This document shows positions 36,511 through 43,963 of a stretch of DNA of 64,000 nucleotides, one piece after another (position 1 is the stretch's first letter; every line of letters begins with the position of its first letter). The translations under genes and the position numbers were made by a program. A model generated the notes under the pieces. The model worked only from the letters and a program-made list of their open reading frames with translations, was not told the DNA's origin and searched no databases. This DNA is from Bifidobacterium pullorum DSM 20433 (lineage in GTDB: Bacteria; Actinomycetota; Actinomycetes; Actinomycetales; Bifidobacteriaceae), in contig NZ_JDUI01000012.1 of the NCBI RefSeq assembly GCF_000771405.1, forward strand, positions 1 to 64,000, in the 5' to 3' direction.

Positions 36511-36751
36511 AATGCAAAACGGCGTGTTGCCCCATATACCGCCAAGTCGACGCATAATGCCCCTATTGGGACAATACCCCCCGCCATTCACCACAGCATA
36601 TTTTCGCGATTTTTCCTCTACTTGGCATTCACTTTTCTGTTCCCGTTTCACATTTTTACGCACCTGCCCCATCCTCTCGCCCCGATTCCACCCATCCCCT
36701 CAACGGACCCGGCGATGCGAAAACATTTTCCCAACCGGTTCGATTTGCGTT

Positions 36752-36791
36752 ATACTGTAGAGAAAAGCTGCAAATGAGAAGGACTTCAACG
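36752..36791 (+). promoter_or_regulatory. Possible promoter and ribosome site of the LacI gene
   Basis: TATACT at 36752-36757 is a good -10 box; TTCCCA at 36729-36734, 17 bases upstream, is a poor -35. GAAGGA at 36777-36782 lies 9 bases before the ATG at 36792. Confidence 0.45.
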
Positions 36792-37826
36792 ATGCAGGAC
36801 GAATCATCCGGGGGCGTACGCACTCATCGGAAAATCACCCTGGCCGACGTAGCGTCGGAGGCGGGCGTATCGCTCGCCACGGCATCCAAGGCGCTGAACA
36901 ACCAGCCCCGCGTCAGCGAAGCCACCCGCGCTAAGGTCATCGACGTCGCCAGAAGGCTGGATTACGCGCCGAACACCTTCGCACAGTCCCTGGCCACGGG
37001 GAAAACCAACTCCATCGGCGTCATCACCTCCGACCTGGTCGGCCGCTGGAGCATCCCCGTCCTCATCGGCGCCGAGGACGAGCTGGGCAACTCGTCGAAC
37101 ACCGTACTGCTCAGCAACGCCCGAGGCGACACATTGCTGGAACGCAACAGCCTGGATTTCCTCATCTCACGCAACGTCGACGGCATCCTCATCGCTGGGC
37201 AGGAGACCAACCCCCGTCCTCCGCTGCGCACCACGGCGAATGTGCCGCTCGTCTACGCCTACGCCCCCAGCGAGGATCCGCAGGACTGCTCGGTCACCTG
37301 CGACAACGTGCAGGCCGGACGTCTGGCCGTCGAGCACCTGCTGTCGTGCGGCAAACGCAAGATCGCCATCATCGGCGGCAGCGACACGTTCAGCGCGGCG
37401 GTCGACCGTCTGCGTGGCGCGCTGGAGGCACTGCACCAGGCCAATCTGGAGCCGGCCGGCCCGGTGCGGTTCAACGAATGGTCGGAATCCTGGGGACGCG
37501 CGGCCACACGGCTGCTGCTCGACCAGCACGTGGACTTCGACGGGGTAATCTGTCAGAACGATCAAATCGCCCGCGGATGCCTGACCGTCCTGCGCGAGGA
37601 AGGACTTTCCATCCCCCACGACGTGGCCGTCATCGGTCACGACGACTGGCAGGTCCTTACTTTGGACTCCGTACCCCCGCTGACCAGTATCGCCAACCAG
37701 ATCGAAGAAGTCGGACATATCGCGGCGCGAAATCTGCTCGACGCCATCCAGGGACATCCCCATCACGGCATCGAATACGTGCCCTGCCGCGTGGTCCAGC
37801 GCGCCTCCACGCTCCCCTTGCGCTGA
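36792..37826 (+). CDS. LacI-family transcriptional regulator of the arabino-oligosaccharide locus
   Basis: 344 residues from the ATG at 36792, which has a ribosome site; an ATG at 36774 does not. The N-terminal helix-turn-helix reads ITLADVASEAGVSLATASKALN and the hinge helix VARRLDYAPNTFAQSL. The effector domain follows with SIGVITSDLVGRWSIPVL and, later, DGVICQNDQIARGCL and the VIGHDDW motif. It is divergent from the binding-protein gene, and palindromes with GCGAAAGC cores near both locus promoters are its likely targets. The inducer is probably an arabino-sugar, which is inference. Confidence 0.93.
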   Translation: MQDESSGGVRTHRKITLADVASEAGVSLATASKALNNQPRVSEATRAKVIDVARRLDYAPNTFAQSLATGKTNSIGVITSDLVGRWSIPVLIGAEDELGNSSNTVLLSNARGDTLLERNSLDFLISRNVDGILIAGQETNPRPPLRTTANVPLVYAYAPSEDPQDCSVTCDNVQAGRLAVEHLLSCGKRKIAIIGGSDTFSAAVDRLRGALEALHQANLEPAGPVRFNEWSESWGRAATRLLLDQHVDFDGVICQNDQIARGCLTVLREEGLSIPHDVAVIGHDDWQVLTLDSVPPLTSIANQIEEVGHIAARNLLDAIQGHPHHGIEYVPCRVVQRASTLPLR

Positions 37827-37880
37827 CGGGGGATACCGGTCACCGCCCCCATGGACCGGATCCCCACCATGCACTCGCAA

Positions 37881-38006
37881 CACGCCCGGCTTGTGCGGAC
37901 TCTGACACATCGTGACTGTGACACATTCCAGGAAACGGCGAAATAACGCCAATCTCTGAAAGTGTCAGAGTCACAAAAGTGTCAGAGTCCGCACAGGCCG
38001 GGCGTG
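37881..38006. repeat. Dispersed intergenic palindrome, copy 2
   Basis: Arms 37881-37908 and 37979-38006 pair over 28 bases with one mismatch (core TGTGCGGACTCTGACAC). The centre carries GGAAACGGCGAAATA and AACGCC, related to the centre of copy 1, plus GTGTCAGAGTCAC units. It ends two bases before the stop codon of the minus-strand phosphodiesterase gene and follows the LacI gene, so it separates convergent genes. Confidence 0.8.
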
Positions 38007-38008
38007 TC

Positions 38009-39058
38009 TCAGCGCTCGTCGGGAATGAACGACTCGAAGACGTGGTGGTCGAACCACTCGCCGCATTCGGCCACCTCATCGCGATTGCGCACGGTCCACG
38101 ACACCGGGACGGCACCCATCGCACGCGCCAGGCGCACCTGCGGGGAGCCGCCGCTGCGCCAATCGCACGCCACGAAATCCGGGCGGGACAGCCAGTTGAA
38201 CAGCAGACGCCCCGCCGCCCAATACGTCATGTCGGTCTGTCCGAACGGCAGCGGTTCGATCAGTTGGCCGCGGCACGTCTCCGGACGGTGTTCCTTGTAC
38301 CACCGCATCGCCATCGGATGGAACGATTCGACCACATACGGTCCCGCATAGGCCTGCAGCAGCGCGTCGCCCTTCTCCATCAGCTCCTCGCAGCGCGGCG
38401 TCCAGTCATTGCCGTCGAACTTGTACTCCACAATCAGCGGCACACGCCCGCCGACCAACTTGAGCACGTCGGAGAACAACGGCACATGCTGGTAATACCC
38501 CACCGGCGGCTTGGCCGGAGTCACCACCAGCGCCGGGGCGTCGACCGCGTTCGGCACCGGCTCGGCGATGGCGCAGCCGGGGCGCGACGGGGCCGGGTAC
38601 AACGGGATACGGCACAGCTCGTCATAGGTCAGATCCGCCACGCGACGGGGGTCGCCGGCCACACGCATCAAGTCGGCGTCATGCAGCACCACCACCTGGC
38701 CGTCCATGGTCAGTTGGATGTCGAGTTCGATGCCGAAACCGGCCTCGCAGGCGGCGGCGAACGCGGCCAGAGAGTTCTCGGGGGCGATCGGGCCGACACA
38801 ATCGGGCGTGCCGTAGCCGGCCTTCATCGCCATGCGACGGGCTAGGGCCACATACTCGCCGCTTTCGGCCGCATACTGTGCGGTCAGGCCGGAACCGGCG
38901 TCGTGCAAGCCGCGATGAGCGTACCACGCATCCGGAATCGAGGGGACGAAGTTGTCGCGCTTGTCGGAGAAACTGCGCGGGGCGATCGCCCACGCCGCAG
39001 CGCCCGCCGCGGCCGCGCCAGCCAGCAGCACCTTACCGAACATCCCACGTTTCGCCAT
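38009..39058 (-). CDS. Glycerophosphodiester phosphodiesterase family protein
   Basis: 349 residues from the ATG at 39058, preceded by GGGAGGA. An N-terminal helix (VLLAGAAAAGAAAWAIA) suggests membrane anchoring. Family motifs: AHRGLHD (catalytic His), PENSLAAF, GIELDIQLTMDGQVVVLHD (Glu and Asp for metal, second His). A C-terminal ADFV-like region and WFDHHVFESFIP close the barrel. The enzyme hydrolyses glycerophosphodiesters to glycerol-3-phosphate and alcohol, or acts on teichoic-acid-related polymers. Confidence 0.93.
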   Translation of the reverse strand: MAKRGMFGKVLLAGAAAAGAAAWAIAPRSFSDKRDNFVPSIPDAWYAHRGLHDAGSGLTAQYAAESGEYVALARRMAMKAGYGTPDCVGPIAPENSLAAFAAACEAGFGIELDIQLTMDGQVVVLHDADLMRVAGDPRRVADLTYDELCRIPLYPAPSRPGCAIAEPVPNAVDAPALVVTPAKPPVGYYQHVPLFSDVLKLVGGRVPLIVEYKFDGNDWTPRCEELMEKGDALLQAYAGPYVVESFHPMAMRWYKEHRPETCRGQLIEPLPFGQTDMTYWAAGRLLFNWLSRPDFVACDWRSGGSPQVRLARAMGAVPVSWTVRNRDEVAECGEWFDHHVFESFIPDER

Positions 39059-39124
39059 GATGATCCTCCCTCGGGTCGGATGGTCCACTGCTACCGAGAC
39101 TAGCCGCACGCCCCGTCTTTGCCA

Positions 39125-40171
39125 TCAAACCGGACGGCTTCCACTTTCGGTCAGCGTGGGCGCGTGGGTGCCGGCGAGCGCCTTCTCCCCCGGCCGTCCC
39201 AGCGGACCGACCAGTTCATGCGCAGTGTATGGTTCCTCCAGATAGGCGATGTCCTCGTCTGTCAGACGCACGTCCAACGCCGCCACCGCATCGTCCACAC
39301 GCTCAGGCCTCGAGCAGCCGACAAGCGGCGCGGTCACGCCCTTGGCCCAATGCCAGGCGAGCGCCACGCGGGCCATCGGCACGCCAAGCCGCTCCGCAAC
39401 CTCGGCCACGCGACGGATGATCGGCATATCCTGCTCGCGGGCGCGGTCGTACTTGTCACGCATCGTGCCGTCTGTGGCGCCGCGAGTGGATGAGGATTCC
39501 CACACCGGACGCGCCAGATGGCCGGACGCCATCGGGGAATACGGTGTCAGCGCCACGTCGTACTGGCGGCAGACGGGGATCATCTCGCGTTCGTCCTCGC
39601 GGTAAAGCAGGTTGTAATGGCATTGCATGCTGGTGAACTTGGTCCAGCCGTTCGCCTCGGCCGCGGCCTGCATGTTGTGGAACTGGTAGGCGTACATGGC
39701 GCTGGCGCCGAGGGCACGCACCTTACCGGCCTTGACCAGTGCGTCGAGGGCCTGCATGGTCTCCTCGATCGGGGTGGCGTAGTCGAAGCGGTGGATGATG
39801 TACAGGTCCAGATAATCCGTGCCGAGACGGCGCAGCGTGCCGTCGATCTCTCGCGCGATGGCCTCGGCGGAGAGGTTGCCCTCGTTGAAATACACCTTGC
39901 TGGCCAGCACCACCTGGTCGCGAGGAATGCCGAGGTTACGGATCGCGCGGCCGATGTATTCCTCGCTGGTACCGAACGCGTAGCAGTTCGCAGTGTCGAT
40001 GAAGTTCACGCCGAGTTCCCAGGCGCGGGCGATCACCGCCTGCGTGGCGTCCGCATCGATCGTCCACTGGTGGAACTCCGGCGAGGCCTTGCCGGAGCTC
40101 ATGCCTCCCAGGCAGACCTTCGAAACCTGAATGTTGGACCAGCCCAACGGGGCATACTGCATATCGGTCAT
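39125..40171 (-). CDS. Aldo/keto reductase
   Basis: 348 residues from the ATG at 40171 with AAAGGA upstream. The catalytic tetrad is apparent: Asp in FIDTANCYAFG with Tyr in the same motif, Lys in LASKVY, His in YIIHRFD. The closing motif is LVGCSRPERVDDAVAALDVRLT, the NADPH-binding region. It resembles the YajO/Tas-like group of NADPH-dependent reductases acting on aldehydes and sugars. Substrate unknown; it stands alone between its neighbours. Confidence 0.93.
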   Translation of the reverse strand: MTDMQYAPLGWSNIQVSKVCLGGMSSGKASPEFHQWTIDADATQAVIARAWELGVNFIDTANCYAFGTSEEYIGRAIRNLGIPRDQVVLASKVYFNEGNLSAEAIAREIDGTLRRLGTDYLDLYIIHRFDYATPIEETMQALDALVKAGKVRALGASAMYAYQFHNMQAAAEANGWTKFTSMQCHYNLLYREDEREMIPVCRQYDVALTPYSPMASGHLARPVWESSSTRGATDGTMRDKYDRAREQDMPIIRRVAEVAERLGVPMARVALAWHWAKGVTAPLVGCSRPERVDDAVAALDVRLTDEDIAYLEEPYTAHELVGPLGRPGEKALAGTHAPTLTESGSRPV

Positions 40172-40329
40172 GATCGTTCCTTTCCTGGGTATCCGCGCAG
40201 ACACGATGTTCCGTTGCTGTCAGCATATGAACCACGGCGCGCCACCGCCAATACCCGGACGGCTGTTTCCTCCATACGGCATCCGCATGGCCGTATGCGA
40301 TTCGGCAGACGAGCTGGAACGTAGCGTCC

Positions 40330-42123
40330 TTACCGCCTCTTGGGTTTCCGACCCTTGAAGTTGATGTCGAAGACGATCCACACGGACAGGATGAACGCCA
40401 CCAAATATCCCATGAACCCAACCACGGGGATGCCGAACACGATCGGCGGCACACCCGCGAAGTAGACAATCGACGAGCCGACGTACAGGCCGACGACGAT
40501 CAGCGCCATCGTCAGGCGGTTGACCATGTCGGACAGTTTACGCATCGGCTCCTCGGCGCCGGCCAACTCCAGGTTCACGCGCAGCTGGCCGCGCGTGAGC
40601 ATGCGTGCGGCCACCTTGGTTTCCGACATTGCGCCCAGCAGGCCGTGCAGGGCCTCATGCGCCTCGATGGTCAGCGACTTGGCCTCGTCCGCTGCCGCCC
40701 GGTCGAGGGATTTCGACGTGGCGATGTGCTCCGAGATGATCTCGATCATGTTCACGTCGGGGATGAACTCGTCGAGCAGCCCCTCGAGCGTGACCAGGGC
40801 GCGGGCCACCGTGGTGACGGTGCTCGGCACCTCGATGCCGTGGCGCTGCGCCAGCTGGGTCAGCGCAGTCACGAAGGCCGCCAGATCGAGTTCCTTGAGC
40901 TCGACGGTGCCGTATTCGGCGACGATGGTGTCCAGGTCGGCCAGCAGCGCCGGATAGTCGGCGGCGTCGGCCTCCGTGCCGGCGAAGCGGAGCAGCCCGT
41001 CGGCGAGCGCCGGGGAGTCCTGCTTGGCGACGGCGAAGATCATCTGTTTGAGCACCGACCGCGTCTTGGCGTTGAGCCGTCCGGTCATGCCCAGGTCGAT
41101 CAAGACGATCTGCCCGCCGTCGATGATGATGTTGCCCGGATGCGGGTCGGCATGGAAGAAACCGTCGTCGAGCACCTGGGTGGCGTAGTTGTCGACGAGC
41201 TTGGTGCCGATCTCCTTCAGGTCGTAGCCGGCGGCGATCAGCTGTTCGGGGTGGGAGACCGAGATGCCGTCGACGTAGTCCATGACGACCACGTGCTCGG
41301 TGCACAGGTCCATGTAGGGCTGCGGACAGTCCATGTAGGCGTAGGGCTGGCAGAACCGCTTGAATTCAGCGAGGTTGCGGGCCTCGACCAGGAAGTCCGT
41401 TTCGGATTCGAACGTGTCCCAGAGCTCCTCGACCACGCCGCCGAGGTCCACCACCTGGGCGTTGGGCATGACGCGGGTGGCGAGCCGCGCGATCGAACGC
41501 ATGATGGACACGTCCTGCGCCATGGTTTCGCGCACGCCCGGACGCTGCACCTTGATGGCCACGTCCTCTCCGGTGACGAGAGTGGCGCGGTGCACTTGGG
41601 CGAGCGATGCGGAGCCCAGCGGCGTGGGGTCGATGCTGGCGAAGACCTCGCCGATCGGGCGCCCGTATTCCCTGGACAGCGTTTCGACCACCGTCTGGTA
41701 GGGCATGGGGTCCGCGTCGGCACGCAGTTTGGCCAGTTCGTCGCAGAACGCCTGCGGCAGCATCTCGGAGCGCATCGACAGGATCTGCCCGACCTTGACG
41801 AAGGTGGGGCCGAGCGCCTCGAGCATGAGACGCATCTTGACCGGGGTCAGGCCGTGGACGACGTCGAACTGGTTGGCGATGCGCGCGATCTGCCACAGAC
41901 GTTTGATCTTGTTGCGACGGGTCAGATGGTACCGTTCGGCGAACGCGTTGTTGCGGCGGGATCCGAACAGGCCGATGAGTTCGGCCACTTCCGCGTCGGC
42001 GCTGCCGGGCGCGTATCGGTTGCCGTACGACGAGTATGCGGAAGCCGCGGCGGACGCGTCCGTTGCGTCCGTCGTTCGCTGGCTCGGCTGGGATGCCGCC
42101 GGCTGCCGGGATTCGTCATGCAT
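40330..42123 (-). CDS. AarF/UbiB family atypical kinase-like membrane protein
   Basis: 597 residues. Family motifs: the KxGQ segment GPTFVKVGQILSMRSEMLP, GSASLAQVHRATL, the VAIKVQRPG lysine, FHADPHPGNI and IDLGMTGRL (metal-binding Asp). Two C-terminal membrane helices (ALIVVGLYVGSSIVYFAGVPP and FGIPVVGFMGYLVAFILSVWIVF). Bifidobacteria do not make ubiquinone, so a role in lipid or membrane homeostasis is more likely. The N-terminal 40 residues are Ala/Ser-rich and disordered. A small phasin-like gene precedes it in the same direction with a hairpin between. Confidence 0.9.
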   Translation of the reverse strand: MHDESRQPAASQPSQRTTDATDASAAASAYSSYGNRYAPGSADAEVAELIGLFGSRRNNAFAERYHLTRRNKIKRLWQIARIANQFDVVHGLTPVKMRLMLEALGPTFVKVGQILSMRSEMLPQAFCDELAKLRADADPMPYQTVVETLSREYGRPIGEVFASIDPTPLGSASLAQVHRATLVTGEDVAIKVQRPGVRETMAQDVSIMRSIARLATRVMPNAQVVDLGGVVEELWDTFESETDFLVEARNLAEFKRFCQPYAYMDCPQPYMDLCTEHVVVMDYVDGISVSHPEQLIAAGYDLKEIGTKLVDNYATQVLDDGFFHADPHPGNIIIDGGQIVLIDLGMTGRLNAKTRSVLKQMIFAVAKQDSPALADGLLRFAGTEADAADYPALLADLDTIVAEYGTVELKELDLAAFVTALTQLAQRHGIEVPSTVTTVARALVTLEGLLDEFIPDVNMIEIISEHIATSKSLDRAAADEAKSLTIEAHEALHGLLGAMSETKVAARMLTRGQLRVNLELAGAEEPMRKLSDMVNRLTMALIVVGLYVGSSIVYFAGVPPIVFGIPVVGFMGYLVAFILSVWIVFDINFKGRKPKRR

Positions 42124-42134
42124 GATGATATTGA

Positions 42135-42171
42135 CAAGCGTCCGGTACGCCTACACGGTACCGGACGCTTG
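42135..42171 (-). terminator. Hairpin between the phasin-like and UbiB genes
   Basis: CAAGCGTCCGGTAC (42135-42148) and GTACCGGACGCTTG (42158-42171) form a perfect 14-bp stem with a 9-base loop. It should end the phasin-like transcript, though the T tract is poor and it lies only 11 bases before the UbiB start codon. Confidence 0.65.
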
Positions 42172-42189
42172 GATTGCGGTCGAGTGTGG

Positions 42190-42399
42190 TCACTCGGCCT
42201 TGGCTTCGTGCTCTTCCTTGACTTCCTCGGCCTTGCGCTTGAGCTCGGTGTTCAGGGCCTTGCCCTGCTCGACCGTCAGCTCGCCCTTCTTGACCAGATC
42301 GTCGACGATCTCCTGGCCCTTCTCCACCGTGGTGGCCAGGGCGCCGACGCCCGCCAGGAACACCTTGCGCAGGCCTTCGCCGAAATCGAAATCAGCCAT
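42190..42399 (-). CDS. Small phasin-like (polyhydroxyalkanoate granule-associated family) protein
   Basis: 69 residues, amphipathic and coiled-coil forming: FDFGEGLRKVFLAGVGALATTVEKGQEIVDDLVKKGELTVEQGKALNTELKRKAEE. This matches the short phasin-like proteins of actinobacteria and firmicutes that contain the KGELT..QGK.L..EL pattern. The ATG is preceded by AGGAGGACAAG. No PHA synthesis genes are nearby, so granule binding is doubtful; such proteins often lie next to UbiB-family genes, as here. Confidence 0.8.
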   Translation of the reverse strand: MADFDFGEGLRKVFLAGVGALATTVEKGQEIVDDLVKKGELTVEQGKALNTELKRKAEEVKEEHEAKAE

Positions 42400-42691
42400 C
42401 TTGTCCTCCTTAGAACGGATGTGGTTCCACTCTACCGCATATCGCGGCTCACACTGCTGAGGATTCCGCAATCGCACCGGCCGTACCCGTCTCATATCAT
42501 GTACCGCAATCCGAACGATACGGATTCCGCGCATAACGATGTGCCCGTCAGGGGCATGCCCGCCGAAGGCCGTACCACGAAAAAAGCATGGAATGCCTCT
42601 CTCTCCGGCATCATGCCCCCGCCGATGCCGTAGGCTGACTGAGGTTCTGCGCCCCCATCGGCGCAGGTTCATCGACAAGAGAGATAGCACT

Positions 42692-43072
42692 ATGAATATT
42701 CGCAAGTACATCGCCGAGTTCATCGGCACCATCATGCTCGTGACCATCGGCTGCGGCACCGGCGCGGACATCGCGTTCCTCATCGAGGTCGTGCTCACGT
42801 TCTTCTTCGTGCTGCTGATTCTCGGCGTGACCTCCAAGCCGGAGTTCGCGAACATCGCCGGCATCGTCATCGGCCTGGCCCTGGCCGCCATCGTGATCCT
42901 CGGCCTGCCGTTCACCGGCACCTCGGTCAACCCGGCCCGTTCCTTCGGCCCGGCCCTGCTGGCCGGCGGCGAGGCTCTGGCCCAGGTGTGGGTCTTCATC
43001 CTGGCCCCGCTGGTCGGCGGCGCCCTGGCCGCCCTCGTGCACCGCTTCGTGCTGACCGCCTCCGAGCAGTGA
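42692..43072 (+). CDS. Half-length aquaporin-family (MIP) protein
   Basis: 126 residues, against about 230 for an aquaporin. The N-terminal MNIRKYIAEFIGTIMLVTIGCGTG is helix 1 of an AqpZ-type protein and is joined directly to IEVVLTFFFVLLILGVTSK, the start of the second repeat, which runs through the second NPA motif (TSVNPARSFGPAL) to the end. The first NPA motif and helices 2 and 3 are missing without loss of frame. It may be a pseudogene from an internal deletion or a natural half-size variant. A fuller upstream open frame lacks a ribosome site; the ATG at 42692 is preferred. Confidence 0.75.
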   Translation: MNIRKYIAEFIGTIMLVTIGCGTGADIAFLIEVVLTFFFVLLILGVTSKPEFANIAGIVIGLALAAIVILGLPFTGTSVNPARSFGPALLAGGEALAQVWVFILAPLVGGALAALVHRFVLTASEQ

Positions 43073-43079
43073 CATCACC

Positions 43080-43101
43080 CGCTTCCGCATAAACGGAAGC
43101 G
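43080..43101 (+). terminator. First hairpin behind the aquaporin-like gene
   Basis: CGCTTCCG and CGGAAGCG pair around a six-base loop 8 bases after the stop codon; no T tract follows. Confidence 0.55.
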
Positions 43102-43114
43102 CCATGGGTACAGC

Positions 43115-43148
43115 AACGGTCGTTCCGCCTTGCCGTGGAACGACCGTT
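43115..43148 (+). terminator. Second hairpin terminator, probably bidirectional
   Basis: AACGGTCGTTCC (43115-43126) and GGAACGACCGTT (43137-43148) form a 12-bp stem followed by ATTGTATTT on the plus strand. It lies between the convergent aquaporin-like and gatD genes. Confidence 0.8.
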
Positions 43149-43177
43149 ATTGTATTTGGAAGGCGCCCACTAGGCCG

Positions 43178-43954
43178 TCAGCGCGGCCTGTTGGCGGCCA
43201 CGGCCCGGGCCTTGGCTGCGATGGCGTCGATGCGTTTGAGTTCGGCGGCCCATTCCTTGGTCTGCCGCGGTTCGAATGAGCCGTAGCGGCGTTCAGTGGC
43301 CGAACGGATGAGGAAGTCCGAGATAGCCGGGTTCTTCGGCAGCAGCGAACCGTGCATGTAGGTGCCGATCACATTGTTGACCCGAGCGCCTTCGGTGTGG
43401 TCCTCGCCGTTGTTGCCGGTGCCCTCGTGGTCGACGCGGCCCAGCGGCTCCACGCCAGGATCGAGGAAGGTCTGCCCGGAGTGGTTCTCGTAGCCGATGA
43501 TGTCGCCGAACCGTGCGGAGTGTTCGACGAGGTTGCCGATCATGCGCACGTCACGGCCGACGGTGTGGGCGCGGATGATGCCGATGCCGTCCAGGCGCGT
43601 GCCGTCGATGGTCTCGAAGTAGTGGCCGAACAGCTGGTACAGTCCGCAGATCATCAGCATCGGCACACCGTCCGCGGCGAATGCGCGCAGGTCGTCGGCG
43701 CGGGCGAACAGGTCGTCGATGATCTTCTTCTGTCCGGTATCCTGGCCGCCGCCGCCGAGGATCATGTCGACGTGTGCCGGCCACGGATCGCCCTGGTTGA
43801 TCTCGTGGATGCACGGCGCGTAGCCGTACAGCGCGAGCCGGCGGGCGATGGTGAGCACGTTGCCGGAATCGCCGTAGATGTTCATGTCCTTGGGGTACAG
43901 GGAGACGACGTCGATGATGCCGGCAGTCCCGTTGGTCTCGTTGGTTTCGCTCAT
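43178..43954 (-). CDS. gatD: Lipid II isoglutaminyl synthase, glutaminase subunit GatD
   Basis: 258 residues. The start YPKDMNIYGDSGNVLTIARR, the nucleophile Cys in MLMICGLYQLFGHYF and the catalytic His in GTYMHGSLLPKNP mark the CobB/CobQ-like class I amidotransferase GatD. It supplies ammonia to MurT for amidation of D-Glu in lipid II to D-isoglutamine. AAGGAG precedes the ATG at 43954. It starts 9 bases after the murT stop. Confidence 0.95.
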   Translation of the reverse strand: MSETNETNGTAGIIDVVSLYPKDMNIYGDSGNVLTIARRLALYGYAPCIHEINQGDPWPAHVDMILGGGGQDTGQKKIIDDLFARADDLRAFAADGVPMLMICGLYQLFGHYFETIDGTRLDGIGIIRAHTVGRDVRMIGNLVEHSARFGDIIGYENHSGQTFLDPGVEPLGRVDHEGTGNNGEDHTEGARVNNVIGTYMHGSLLPKNPAISDFLIRSATERRYGSFEPRQTKEWAAELKRIDAIAAKARAVAANRPR

Positions 43955-43963
43955 CGTCACTCC

